A stretch of 64,000 bases of DNA from assembly GCA_009377695.1 (NCBI GenBank), contig WHTP01000008.1, positions 1 to 64,000 on the forward strand, given 5' to 3'. Positions within the stretch are counted from its first letter, which is position 1; each line of letters begins with the position of its first letter. Shown here piece by piece: positions 9,329 through 17,563 of this stretch. The DNA comes from Hyphomicrobiales bacterium (GTDB lineage: Bacteria > Pseudomonadota > Alphaproteobacteria > Rhizobiales > Xanthobacteraceae). The notes under the pieces are model-generated. The model was not told the DNA's origin, did not search any database, and saw only the letters and a program-made list of their open reading frames with translations. The translations under genes were made by a program, and so were the position numbers.

Positions 9329-9756
9329 GATTTCTTCGCTCCAAGGAACATGCTCGTCGTAACGGACGGGAGTATTGTAATGACTTGAGCAGCGAAGGCG
9401 CGTCAACGCTGCCGGCTGATCCGAACGCGACGGAAGGGACGACTCGGTAAGCGTCGCCGATCCTTGGGCGAGCCGACCATCCGAGTTCGTGATGTTTGCA
9501 GAACGCCGTGAGCGCGACCATCAATGGCAGCGTTGGCAATGCGCCGCACCTCTGTGCGCGTCCCATGCGGCCGCACTTGCGGTAGTTCACAGTGTTCAAA
9601 ACCCGGCATTTCTGTCCGGGCAAAATGAGCAATTACCCGCAGGGGGACCGGGGCTTGCCCTCGAATGGGGCATACGTTTTCTAAGAGAGACCAGTACCGC
9701 GCAATAGGGAAGTCCAATCGACCGTAAGTCTCCCCGGCGATATCGCGCTGTTAAGT
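9329..9756. other. Gap of 428 bases without a supported gene
   Basis: Overlapping ORFs on both strands (for example 9403-9717 minus and 9489-9707 plus) have no recognisable motif and no good ribosome-binding site. The HigA-like gene's promoter is expected just above 9328, but I could not pick out a convincing -35/-10 pair. Confidence 0.35.
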
Positions 9757-10194
9757 TTAACTGGCTTTGGACAAAGCGTCGTTCCGCTGTATGCGAACGG
9801 TCCACTCGACATAGAGATCGAAGTTCCCGTCGGGGACCGTCTCGCCGCTGTCGAGAGCTTTCACCATCTCCCTTCTGAGCATGGGGGCTCTTCCATCCCA
9901 TTGCAGACCGCGGGTTGCCATCCATTTAGCCGCTTCGGGCTTGCCGCGTTTGCTTGGGACGCCGGCAACACGCCAACGGGGATGAACAATAAAGCCATCC
10001 TTGCTGAATACTATGCGTACATTCTTGTCCACGGTGCCAGTCAGATGATCGGCAAACTGTCGGCACATCGTTCTCATCTCACGCCTCAGCTCGTCCATGC
10101 GCTGTGTCTCGCGAGTTGTGTGGAGCTCAGTTCCCACACGTAGAAGATCATCGAGGAATCTTTCTGATCGTCCGTAATGCTCCTCAGGCGACAT
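9757..10194 (-). CDS. Hypothetical protein coupled to the integrase
   Basis: 145 residues, family not recognised. It is charged and helical at the N-terminus (RFLDDLLRVGTELHTTRETQ) with a middle segment that may form strands (VRIVFSKDGFIVHPRWRV). ATG 10194 overlaps the last 11 bases of the integrase frame (stop at 10184), so it is translationally coupled to that gene. A role as an integrase accessory or excision factor is possible only by position. Confidence 0.55.
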   Translation of the reverse strand: MSPEEHYGRSERFLDDLLRVGTELHTTRETQRMDELRREMRTMCRQFADHLTGTVDKNVRIVFSKDGFIVHPRWRVAGVPSKRGKPEAAKWMATRGLQWDGRAPMLRREMVKALDSGETVPDGNFDLYVEWTVRIQRNDALSKAS

Positions 10195-11501
10195 CGGCGG
10201 TCTCCTCGGAGGCGTTGAAGGCATGTTGAGGCGAAACATTCTCCTCTGGAGCCATGTTTGCAATAATATAAGCCGAAATCCGCTCTTGCGCTTCCATCAG
10301 CGAGCTGAAGAGGGCAGGGACGTTGGTATAGCTATCGGTCACGTCGCCGTCGATGGCGTGGTTCATGAGGATCTTGACGCGCAGGCGATCAATCCCAGCG
10401 GCGGCAGCAAGGGTTCGGAATGAATGTCGCAGGGCGTGGCCGGTGTGGCTCAGCTTCTGGCGGCCGTCTTCTTTCACTTCGGCAATGTGTCCGTTGCTGG
10501 CAACAAAAATCCATTCCTGGGCGTGGTCGGGGAAAAACGTGAGGCCACCTTCTCGGGCGCGTCCCAGGCACTTCAGCATTGGTTCTGACAGCGGAAGTTC
10601 AAATGCACGGTCTTCGCCACCTTTCGGGGACGGAATCAGCAAGGACCGGCGCTTCTCGTTCAGTCGATCCCATCTTGCGGTCAGAACGTCATTCTTGCGG
10701 AGGCCGGAGAGCAGCGTGAACAGATGCATCTCGCGGCGAATAGGGTTCGGCATTGCTTGCAGCTGAGACCACCAGTAGGGCAGTTGTTGAGCGCCCATGC
10801 CGGTCTCGCGGGCCCGCTCCTTGTGATAGAGCTTGCCTGCTCGAAACGGGTTGCGCTCGGGAAGCCCGTCGGTCTCCAGCTCGTTCTTCGCAAAATTCCA
10901 GACCGCACGGCCAAAGCGCATACACAACCGTTTGCGGCGTACTTGCCCGATGCATACTTGTTGTGGCCCGTGCTTTCCTGGCGCGCTCCGTGATTGCGGC
11001 GTGCTCCCGGGTCACATCCTCGCGCGTGATCGTGGCGAGCGGCTTGTCGTGCCATGCCTTCAGATGCCGCGAGAACTTATCCTCATAGTCAGCGATCGTG
11101 CGCGGGCTCTTGCCTTCCTTGGTAATGGCCGCTCGGTACAATTCCCAGGCTTGGCGGAAGGTGAGGGAAGGAGGAGAATCATCGGCCGGCACAACAACCG
11201 CTGAAATGACAATCGGCTCTCCACGCGCGCGCTGCGCTTGGATGTCCAGCGCTTTGGCTCTCGCTTGATCGGCGCTGTGGTGGGGATGCTCGCCGAGCCA
11301 GATGACATTGGTCGTACCGCGGCGGCCGTTGGTGCGGGGCGCCTCGTACTGGTAGCGGAACGTCTTGGTCTTCTTGCCGATCCACAGGTGTAGACCGGCG
11401 ATTTTGCTATCGCGAACGATGCGTGGCTTGCCGTCAGCGAACGGCTCGCGCCTGACAGCGGCGTCGGTCAGCAGGATCCGCTTTGTGATCGCAGTCGTCA
11501 C
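10184..11501 (-). pseudogene. int: P4-type tyrosine integrase, broken by two frameshifts
   Basis: Tyrosine recombinase that would integrate an element at a tRNA gene. The N-terminal arm-binding part (DUF4102-like start, ADGKPRIVRDSKIAGLHLWI) and SAM-like core (TFRQAWELYRAAITKEGKSP) are in one frame. A short middle piece (GHNKYASGKYAANGCV) is in a second frame and the catalytic part in a third. Shifts fall near 10985 and 10920, each consistent with one missing base. Catalytic residues remain in the C-terminal part: Arg in LLSGLRKND, His-x-x-Arg in ALRHSFRT, His in MNHAID and Tyr in DSYTNVP. Unless the shifts are sequencing errors, the enzyme is dead. Confidence 0.88.
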
Positions 11502-11681
11502 CAGGTCCCTCCTTCACGGGTTTTGCACGGATGGAGAGCCAGTTGCCGGCGTGAAAGCGTCTGAAGGGGCAGCCTGCGTTATCCGACAGCATGATTAATT
11601 TTCATTGTCGGAACAGGGCCTTACCTTCGACCGAGCGATTCTTGCTTAACGACCCTTTATCGGGATTTGGTGCGTAACCAA

Positions 11682-11728
11682 AACTACGAATCTGGGGGTC
11701 GGGAGTTCGAATCTCTCCGGGCGCGCCA
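11682..11728 (+). other. 3' half of tRNA-Arg(ACG): attachment-site remnant
   Basis: The stretch contains an anticodon loop C-T-A-C-G-A-A, the anticodon-stem 3' strand, the T arm GGGAG-TTCGAAT-CTCTC, acceptor strand CGGGCGC, discriminator G and encoded CCA. The matching 5' half (acceptor GCGCCCG, D arm) is absent upstream, so it is not a functional tRNA. Such 3' fragments are left as one att end when a tRNA-targeting element integrates. It sits exactly between the broken tyrosine integrase and the serine recombinase, whose reading frame runs into it. Confidence 0.8.
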
Positions 11729-13360
11729 TTTCAGTACAGAAGTATGAACACCGAACGCCGCCGATTGTACGCTTGAAGCGGCGACCAGGGTGCGCAGCAG
11801 CTCCGACTTCGATCCCATGATGCGGACCTCCGTGTCGGCAACCTCGACACGCTGCGCGAGGGCGCGCAGGTGGTCACGGCGGTATCCGCCATTGTCGAGT
11901 CGCATCCGCTCACGAGCCCTGCGGGCAAACGTCTTGAGCATGTCCGGGCTGACGGCTTGGCTGCCGGTGCTGTCGAGCGCGACTTGCGTGCGCTCGGCGT
12001 CGGCTTTGGCCTGATCCCGCACCGCCTGAAGGCCGGCGATGCGCTCTTTCGCTACCGGATCGTCCTTATCGACCATGCCGGATTCGATTGCGTCATAGAG
12101 GCGGCCGAGCCGCTGGTCGGTATCGGTGATGCGCCTGTGAAGTTCGGCAAGGTGCTCACGGCGGCGCTCAGTGCGCTCCTCTCGGCGGTCGATGACGCTG
12201 GCAAGGATGGTCTCCAGTCGCTTGGGCTGGAGTAAACGATCCTCGATATGGTCGCCCACCAGACGGTCGAGCCTGTCCATCGGAATGGTGCGGCCCTTGC
12301 AGCCGGTCTTGCCCTGCCGCGCCTTGGTCGAGCAGGTGTAATAGCGATATGTGCCGCCCGCGCTGCCCCTGCCGGTGCGGAGCGTCATCGCGCCCCCGCA
12401 CTTGGCGCAGAAACAAATGCCGGTCAGGAGCGTAGGACCGCTCGAAATGCGAGCCGGAGTCACCATCGGATTGCGGGATTTGAGGCGAGCCTGCACAGCA
12501 TCGAACGTCTCGCGGTCGATCAGTGGCGGCACGGCCATGACCGCGTGCTCGGCTTCGGGCTTCCTTTCCCGATCCTTGTGGGAGCGCGTGTTGAATCGGT
12601 GCTCGCCGATATAGGTCGTGCGGGTCAGAATGGCGTGGATTTGCGCGAGGCCCCAGCGCCCGCCGTCGCGGGTGAAAATGCGGCGCTCATTGAGGTGACA
12701 GGTGATAGCCTTGACGCCCAACGTGCCCGAGGTGCCGTCACCTTCGAGGAACAGACGATAGATCAGCCGCACCGTATCCGCGTGCAGCGGGTCGATCTCA
12801 AGTTTCTTCTTGGTCTTCGATCCGCGCTGCTCGGCAGCGACGATGCGATAACCGATCGGCGGCAAGGCACCGTTCCAGAAGCCTTGCCTTGCATTCTCGT
12901 TCATGGCGCGCAGGACGTGCTTGGCGTTTTCCTTCGACTGATACTCGTCGAACAGCGCCATGACCTGCCGCATCATGACGTGCATGGGATCGTCGCCCAT
13001 CTCCTGCGTGATGGAGACGAGCTTGACGCCGTTCTTCGCCAGCTTGCGAACGTAGAACTCCAGTTCGAAGTGATCGCGGAAGAAGCGCGAGAAGCTGTGG
13101 ACCACGACGACATCGAACAGCGCGGGCTTGGACGTACCCGCTTCGATCATGCGCTGGAACTCGGGGCGCTTGTCGTTGGTGGCCGAGGCCCCTGCCTCAA
13201 CGAAGGTTTCGACAAGCCGGTAGCCGCGCGCTGCGCACCAAGCTTCACCCTGCCTGCGCTGGTCGGGGATCGAGACGTCATGCTCGGCCTGGCGTGTCGT
13301 GGAGACACGCAAATAGAGCGCGGCGCGCAGGGTGACATTATTAGTGTTGTGAATGTTCAT
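11684..13360 (-). CDS. Large serine recombinase (ICE integrase/excisionase)
   Basis: 558 residues. N-terminal resolvase domain with catalytic Ser in YLRVSTTRQ (residue about 20), then the recombinase domain, a zinc beta-ribbon (CFCAKCGGAMT ... CSTKARQGKTGC) and a coiled coil with many Glu/Arg residues (about 390-440). Large serine recombinases integrate and excise elements without a tRNA requirement. The last residues, WRARRDSNSRPPDS, are encoded by the tRNA-Arg 3' fragment, so the present C-terminus is created by the integration junction. The start ATG overlaps the stop of the upstream regulator (ATGA). Confidence 0.92.
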   Translation of the reverse strand: MNIHNTNNVTLRAALYLRVSTTRQAEHDVSIPDQRRQGEAWCAARGYRLVETFVEAGASATNDKRPEFQRMIEAGTSKPALFDVVVVHSFSRFFRDHFELEFYVRKLAKNGVKLVSITQEMGDDPMHVMMRQVMALFDEYQSKENAKHVLRAMNENARQGFWNGALPPIGYRIVAAEQRGSKTKKKLEIDPLHADTVRLIYRLFLEGDGTSGTLGVKAITCHLNERRIFTRDGGRWGLAQIHAILTRTTYIGEHRFNTRSHKDRERKPEAEHAVMAVPPLIDRETFDAVQARLKSRNPMVTPARISSGPTLLTGICFCAKCGGAMTLRTGRGSAGGTYRYYTCSTKARQGKTGCKGRTIPMDRLDRLVGDHIEDRLLQPKRLETILASVIDRREERTERRREHLAELHRRITDTDQRLGRLYDAIESGMVDKDDPVAKERIAGLQAVRDQAKADAERTQVALDSTGSQAVSPDMLKTFARRARERMRLDNGGYRRDHLRALAQRVEVADTEVRIMGSKSELLRTLVAASSVQSAAFGVHTSVLKWRARRDSNSRPPDS

Positions 13361-13754
13361 CGCCGGCCTCCTGCGGTCTTCCGAAGCGCTGCGCGCTCGG
13401 TCAGCGGCAACACCAGTTCCACCTTGTCATAAATGACCTTGGGCGCGAGCTTGCGTCCCGGACCCTTCTCCATGCGGACGAGGCCGTAGGTCTCCATCGT
13501 TTTCAGGGTGCGGAGAGATTGGAGGGTGCCCGTCCGGTAATCTCTGCCAGTTCCTCAAACGACGCGGGCGCCTTCTCGGCGATGATGTGCAGCAATTCGC
13601 GATTGCCGGCCGACAGCACCTTGGCGAAGGATTCGGTTGAGGCGAACCAAACTTTGGGATCGCCTGTCGCCGGCTTTTCTTCGCCGCGGGCAATCCGCAT
13701 GCTGCGCGTCTTCATCTCGTTGTAGTCGGCAATCCCGACCTTCAATGTCGTCAC
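13357..13754 (-). pseudogene. HVO_A0114-type winged-helix regulator with one frameshift
   Basis: The N-terminal 83 residues (TLKVGIADYNEMKTRSMRIA ... ELAEITGRAPSNLS) match the small HTH proteins often paired with toxins or recombinases. After codon SNLS the frame is lost (stop at 13503), but the next frame continues T-L-K-T-M-E-T-Y-G-L-V-R, the wing and a basic tail, ending TGA at 13357-13359, which overlaps the recombinase ATG. One missing base near 13517, in a C-rich run, restores a protein of about 132 residues. It would be expected to control the recombinase. Sequencing error is possible at this homopolymer-like site. Confidence 0.82.
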
Positions 13755-13800
13755 AGCACAACTCCGCTCATTCCTCTCTCATATCAGAATGTGATATGAT

Positions 13801-14103
13801 TCACAAGTCATCTTTCGGCTTTTTCGGGCTCAACAGTTCATCGAAGACATCGCCGAACCAGCGCTCGAACACCTGGATTTCAGCTTCGGTGACAGGCACG
13901 TATTCCGGCCAATCGTCGACGACGCGCATCGTATCGACATCTGATGTGTGAGTCTGACGATTGCGGGCACTCGCATGATGATCGCGCGGACCGCTGAGAG
14001 CCGGCGTGGGATCGGCGGCGTAGTCATAAAGATTGTCGGGAAGCGTCTTGGGGACCGGCTGTCGCGGACGGCCCTTCCGGGCGCGGCGGCGTTGCGCGCA
14101 CAT
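13801..14103 (-). CDS. Small hypothetical ICE protein
   Basis: 100 residues, not recognised. Basic N-terminus (MCAQRRRARKGRPRQPVPKT) and acidic C-terminal helix (VTEAEIQVFERWFGDVFDEL). The start at 14103 is chosen because the frame upstream lies in a conserved non-coding leader (14157-14226) that also precedes the AlpA-like gene at 46128, with the same spacing of about 50 bases to the start. The basic head and acidic tail suggest a DNA- or protein-binding accessory factor, but this is inference. Confidence 0.6.
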   Translation of the reverse strand: MCAQRRRARKGRPRQPVPKTLPDNLYDYAADPTPALSGPRDHHASARNRQTHTSDVDTMRVVDDWPEYVPVTEAEIQVFERWFGDVFDELLSPKKPKDDL

Positions 14104-14156
14104 GGAATTCTCCGTGGTTTGTTGCGGGATTCCGGGTCGCGAGAACCTCGGAATTA

Positions 14157-14226
14157 GGCGAACCATGGAGGGGGGATCGGCGGGCTGTCGCGTGCCGCAT
14201 GCGCGCCTATGCGCTGGCGGCACCCC
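14157..14226 (-). promoter_or_regulatory. Conserved hairpin leader, copy 1
   Basis: This segment is about 80% identical to 46184-46252. Both copies include GGCGAACCATGG, GCGTGCCGCAT and CTATGCGCTGGCGGCAC, and each folds a 7-base stem GTGCCGC/GCGGCAC (here 14192-14198 with 14217-14223). Both sit about 50 bases upstream of a minus-strand start codon (14103 and 46128). A shared regulatory leader or protein-binding site is the simplest reading. Confidence 0.6.
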
Positions 14227-14252
14227 TCGTCTTTGCGGTGCCTATCCGGTTT

Positions 14253-14486
14253 TCACCCGCGGCTGGTCTTGCCGTTGGCGAGATCGACGATGAAGCCGTT
14301 GGCTAAACGCACGCCGATCATCACGTCGTCCAATCGGTAGTTATTGTTGTTACCTCTGAGGCGATAGCCTGCGTCCTCTACGACACGGACATCGAACCAT
14401 TGATGAGGTGCGGTCTGGCCCCAGTATTTGCTGCGCCGCTTGATGCGCGCTACGAGCTGCTGGTCCATCATGTGTACCTTCGTCAT
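14253..14486 (-). CDS. Small hypothetical protein after the trb operon
   Basis: 77 residues, not recognised. It contains an N/Y-rich segment (RLRGNNNNYRLDDVMIGVRL) between two strand-like parts. ATG 14486 overlaps the stop of the DUF2274 gene (14483), so it is translated from the end of the trb transcript. It is likely the last gene of that operon. No membrane segment or signal peptide is visible. Confidence 0.55.
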   Translation of the reverse strand: MTKVHMMDQQLVARIKRRSKYWGQTAPHQWFDVRVVEDAGYRLRGNNNNYRLDDVMIGVRLANGFIVDLANGKTSRG

Positions 14487-14740
14487 GATGAGGGCGGGGC
14501 TTTGGGAGCAGTTTGACCGGTAGCACCGCGCCGCGCCTTTGCAAATCCTCGATCTGTTGCCACGAAGCGTTCCAGCATCGGCACGATCAGTTTCACCGGC
14601 TCTATCGGCTTCTGGCTTCCATCTGCGAGCAGGCGTCCGTAAATCTCCAGATCCCTGAACAGCGGCGCCGGCAATTCGAGCGTCACTTTCACGGGCTTGT
14701 CGTTTTCGATGGGGCCGAGTTTCAGCTTGGTCATTGTCAT
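14483..14740 (-). CDS. DUF2274 domain protein
   Basis: 85 residues matching the DUF2274 family, which regularly follows trbI in RP4/Tn4371-like conjugation clusters. The core is KPVKVTLELPAPLFRDLEIY, followed by a helix IVPMLERFVATDRGF; the fold resembles ribbon-helix-helix arc-type DNA binders. ATG 14740 overlaps the trbI stop (ATGA). Function is not established; by position it could be a regulator of, or chaperone for, the mating-pair apparatus. Confidence 0.82.
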   Translation of the reverse strand: MTMTKLKLGPIENDKPVKVTLELPAPLFRDLEIYGRLLADGSQKPIEPVKLIVPMLERFVATDRGFAKARRGATGQTAPKAPPSS

Positions 14741-15894
14741 CCCTTGTAAGGTTCGAGGACCAAATCACGCGTCACGACGATCCTGACCGGGAAGCCCGGC
14801 CGGATGGTCAGCGTCGGTGGGACGTTGAGCTGGCGGCGGATGATCTGCTGGCCAGCATCGTTGATGGTGTCCTGGCCGCCGTTGCGGATGGCGCGCAACA
14901 GCCGATCCTCGTCATTGATCGCAAGCTCCGCTCCAACGGAGAGCAGTGTCGAGAGGCCAGCCGCCTTGGCGAGATCCCACCAATGATAATCGACGCCATC
15001 TTCAAGACCGGCATAGCCTGCGGTGTCCGCGCCGGGCTGGCGTTCCAGCACGATGGAGCGACCGTTGGGCAGGATCAGGCGATTCCAGACGAGCAGCACG
15101 CGGCGCTGCCCGAACTGCACGTTGTTATCGTACTGACCGATAATCCGTGTGCCCTGCGGCACAAGCAGGATGCGGCCGGTGGGGCTGTCATAGATGTTCT
15201 CCGTCACCTGCGCGGTGATCTGGCCGGGCAGATCGGAGCGGATGCCGGTGATCAGTGCTGCCGGAATGACGGCCCCGGCCTGGAGCACGAAGGGCGAGGC
15301 CGGCGGCATGACGCGATCCGATGAAGTCGTGCGGCGATCGACGGCGGCGTTGAGGAAAGCGAGTTGCTTGTCCTGCGCGGTCTGCTGAGCAGGTTGGCCG
15401 CTCAGGTCGAAGCCGGCGAGATTCTGCATTGTCGTGCTACCGCCCGGCGTTGCGGCCGTCGCCGTATTGCCCGGAGCGGTCTGGAAGAAGACGCGCGACG
15501 TGCGGGCAGCCTCTTCCTCAGCCCGCCGGCGCTGCTCGGCTTCATCGACCGTGGGGGTCTTGATGGCCGGCGGCACGACGGGCTGGCCCCTGTTTTGTGC
15601 ATCGAGGATGGGACGGCCGAGATCGCCGGGGAGCGGCGGGCCGAGGACCGGGCCGGTATAGTCGCGCGGCAGGCCCGCAAGACCGTCGGCGGGTTGCCGG
15701 TTGGTGGTGGAATAAAGCTCCTTGCCGTCATCGCCGGGCACGCGTGTCTGGAGCGCGTAGATCAGCGCCCCGCCGACGCCGAGTGACGCGACGACGCCGA
15801 TGCCGGCAAGCATCTTGCGCGAGAGACGCGTGACGCGCGGCGGCGCGGCGTGAAGCCGCATCGGGGGCACGGTGTTGGTTTGGTTCTGGCTCAT
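14737..15894 (-). CDS. trbI: TrbI, VirB10-type T4SS channel protein
   Basis: 385 residues. A short cytoplasmic tail is followed by one membrane helix (MLAGIGVVASLGVGGALIYA), a Pro/Gln-rich periplasmic linker and the C-terminal VirB10 domain (LQAGAVIPAALITGIRSDLP ... LLVPQGTRIIGQYD). TrbI spans the envelope and links the inner-membrane ATPases with the TrbG/TrbH pore. The start overlaps the trbG stop (TAATG), as in a compact operon. Confidence 0.96.
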   Translation of the reverse strand: MSQNQTNTVPPMRLHAAPPRVTRLSRKMLAGIGVVASLGVGGALIYALQTRVPGDDGKELYSTTNRQPADGLAGLPRDYTGPVLGPPLPGDLGRPILDAQNRGQPVVPPAIKTPTVDEAEQRRRAEEEAARTSRVFFQTAPGNTATAATPGGSTTMQNLAGFDLSGQPAQQTAQDKQLAFLNAAVDRRTTSSDRVMPPASPFVLQAGAVIPAALITGIRSDLPGQITAQVTENIYDSPTGRILLVPQGTRIIGQYDNNVQFGQRRVLLVWNRLILPNGRSIVLERQPGADTAGYAGLEDGVDYHWWDLAKAAGLSTLLSVGAELAINDEDRLLRAIRNGGQDTINDAGQQIIRRQLNVPPTLTIRPGFPVRIVVTRDLVLEPYKG

Positions 15895-16877
15895 TATGAC
15901 GGCCTCCCGTCTATGCGGACGATCCTGATGATCTGCTGCTTGTCGCCGCTGCCAAGCCGCAGCTCGGCTGCGCCGAACAGGCGATCGACGATCAGGATGT
16001 TTCGGTAGATGCGGCTGTTGACGATCTGCGCCTCGCCGTCCGGGCCGATGACGAAGATCGGCGGCATTTCGCCCTGTACGATGCCACGCGGAAACTCGAC
16101 AAAGGCGCGCCTGCCGTCGTCATAGACGGCGATGGGCTTCCACGGCGGATTGTCGCCGGAGAGGCCATAGCGATAGTTGCGCGCGGCGACGGCCGGGATG
16201 ACTGGCGTTGCCGGAATGCTCTGTCGCTGACCGGCCGGTGGCTGCGGGTAGGCCCAGGCAACGGACGGCATGTAGGGTTTTGGGCCGGAGCGCAACTCGA
16301 GCAAGTAGGTGCGCCGGTCTGTGGTGATGACCAGGTTGGTGGTGATGTCGGCGCGCGAGGGCTTCACCAGCACATGGACGCGGCGTGTGACGCCAGAGCC
16401 GGATTCGGTGTCGCCGATGATCCAGCGTGCGGTGTCGCCGGCCGCGATCGGTCCCGCGCCGGTCAGGCTCTCGCCGGGCTCCAGGGCGATGTCGCTGATC
16501 TGGCCGGGCGCGGCATAGACTTGATAGAGCGCGCCGTCCGACCACGGATAAATCTGGATGGCGTTGTAGTAGCCCTCACGGCGCGGCTGGACGCGCGCGG
16601 CCGCATTGGCGTTCTCGACACGCGCAGTCGGCGTGCCGGCGGTCGTGCCGCCGCGCGCCGGCGTCCAGGCCGGCGGGATGTGCAACGGCTTCGGCCGATC
16701 ATCTATTACAGATGCAGGTACGGCTGGCAGCGGCGGCACGTCAGCGTCGTAACTGATCTGCGGCGGTTTCTGCGGCGTGGCGCAACCGGAGAGCATCGTG
16801 CCGGACAGCAGCAAAGCCGCGATTGCGGATTTACAGAAAGACGGCTTTCCGCCTTTGCGGATCGTCGGCCGGCTCAT
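15894..16877 (-). CDS. trbG: TrbG, VirB9-type T4SS outer-membrane complex protein
   Basis: 327 residues. The signal peptide has a lipobox-like L-S-G-C near residue 32, suggesting a lipoprotein, then a Pro-rich linker and the VirB9/CagX domain (IQIYPWSDGALYQVYAAPGQ, TTDRRTYLLELRSGPKPYMP). VirB9 proteins form the outer-membrane core with VirB7 and VirB10. The lipobox may mean that no separate VirB7 is needed. The start overlaps the trbF stop (16874). Confidence 0.95.
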   Translation of the reverse strand: MSRPTIRKGGKPSFCKSAIAALLLSGTMLSGCATPQKPPQISYDADVPPLPAVPASVIDDRPKPLHIPPAWTPARGGTTAGTPTARVENANAAARVQPRREGYYNAIQIYPWSDGALYQVYAAPGQISDIALEPGESLTGAGPIAAGDTARWIIGDTESGSGVTRRVHVLVKPSRADITTNLVITTDRRTYLLELRSGPKPYMPSVAWAYPQPPAGQRQSIPATPVIPAVAARNYRYGLSGDNPPWKPIAVYDDGRRAFVEFPRGIVQGEMPPIFVIGPDGEAQIVNSRIYRNILIVDRLFGAAELRLGSGDKQQIIRIVRIDGRPS

Positions 16878-17563
16878 TGGCTCATCTCCCGCGACCAGTT
16901 GATGGCGTTGACGTAGATTCCGAGCGGATTGGCCTTGAGGCGGTCGGCGTCGCGCGGCGGCTGGATGACGATGGTCAGTATCGCGGTCCAGCGTTCGGTG
17001 GTGGCGAGCTGGCCGCTCTCGTAATGCCGCTCGGTCCAGGCGACGCGGAAGCTATCGGGCGACGCGCGGATCACGCTCGACACCTCGACGGCGACCTGTT
17101 GCTTGCCGACCTTCACAAAGGGATCATTGGCGCGCGCGTAATCGTTGAGCGCCGCCGATCCGCGATCCGTGGTCCACTCGTAGGCGCGCAGCCAGTTCTG
17201 GCGAACGATGACTGGATCGGCCGGGATCGAACGAACCTGCTCGATGAAGCGCGCCAGATGCCACGCCACTTGCGGATCGGTCGGCCGATAGTCGGCCGCG
17301 GCCGGTGCGACGGCCTGCGCCTGGCCGAGATTGTCGACTTGTACCACCCACGGCACGACGATGCCGCGCGCCGACTGCCACACGAGCGCGGCCGCAAAGC
17401 CGGCGGAGAGGATCAACGATCCGAAGGCCATGATGCGCCAATTGCGGGCCTGCACGCGGGCGGAGCCGATGCGCTCGTCCCAGACCTGCGCCGCGCGCTG
17501 GTATGGTGTCTCGGGTTGGGGTGTCTTGCCGTAATGCGCGGCGGGACGCTTGAAGAAGCTCAT
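16874..17563 (-). CDS. trbF: TrbF, VirB8-type T4SS assembly protein
   Basis: 229 residues with an N-terminal cytoplasmic segment (YQRAAQVWDERIGSARVQAR), one membrane helix (IMAFGSLILSAGFAAALVWQ) and the periplasmic NTF2-like VirB8 domain ending WTAILTIVIQPPRDADRLKA. It is a bitopic inner-membrane assembly factor of the channel. It overlaps both neighbours (trbL stop at 17560, trbG start). Confidence 0.95.
   Translation of the reverse strand: MSFFKRPAAHYGKTPQPETPYQRAAQVWDERIGSARVQARNWRIMAFGSLILSAGFAAALVWQSARGIVVPWVVQVDNLGQAQAVAPAAADYRPTDPQVAWHLARFIEQVRSIPADPVIVRQNWLRAYEWTTDRGSAALNDYARANDPFVKVGKQQVAVEVSSVIRASPDSFRVAWTERHYESGQLATTERWTAILTIVIQPPRDADRLKANPLGIYVNAINWSREMSQ

Noticed and set aside
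11682-11728. Functional tRNA-Arg
   Set aside because: Only the 3' half is present; D arm and 5' acceptor strand are missing upstream.
12248-13432. Long plus-strand ORF (394 codons) opposite the serine recombinase
   Set aside because: It is the antisense shadow of a well-supported recombinase in GC-rich sequence and shows no family features.
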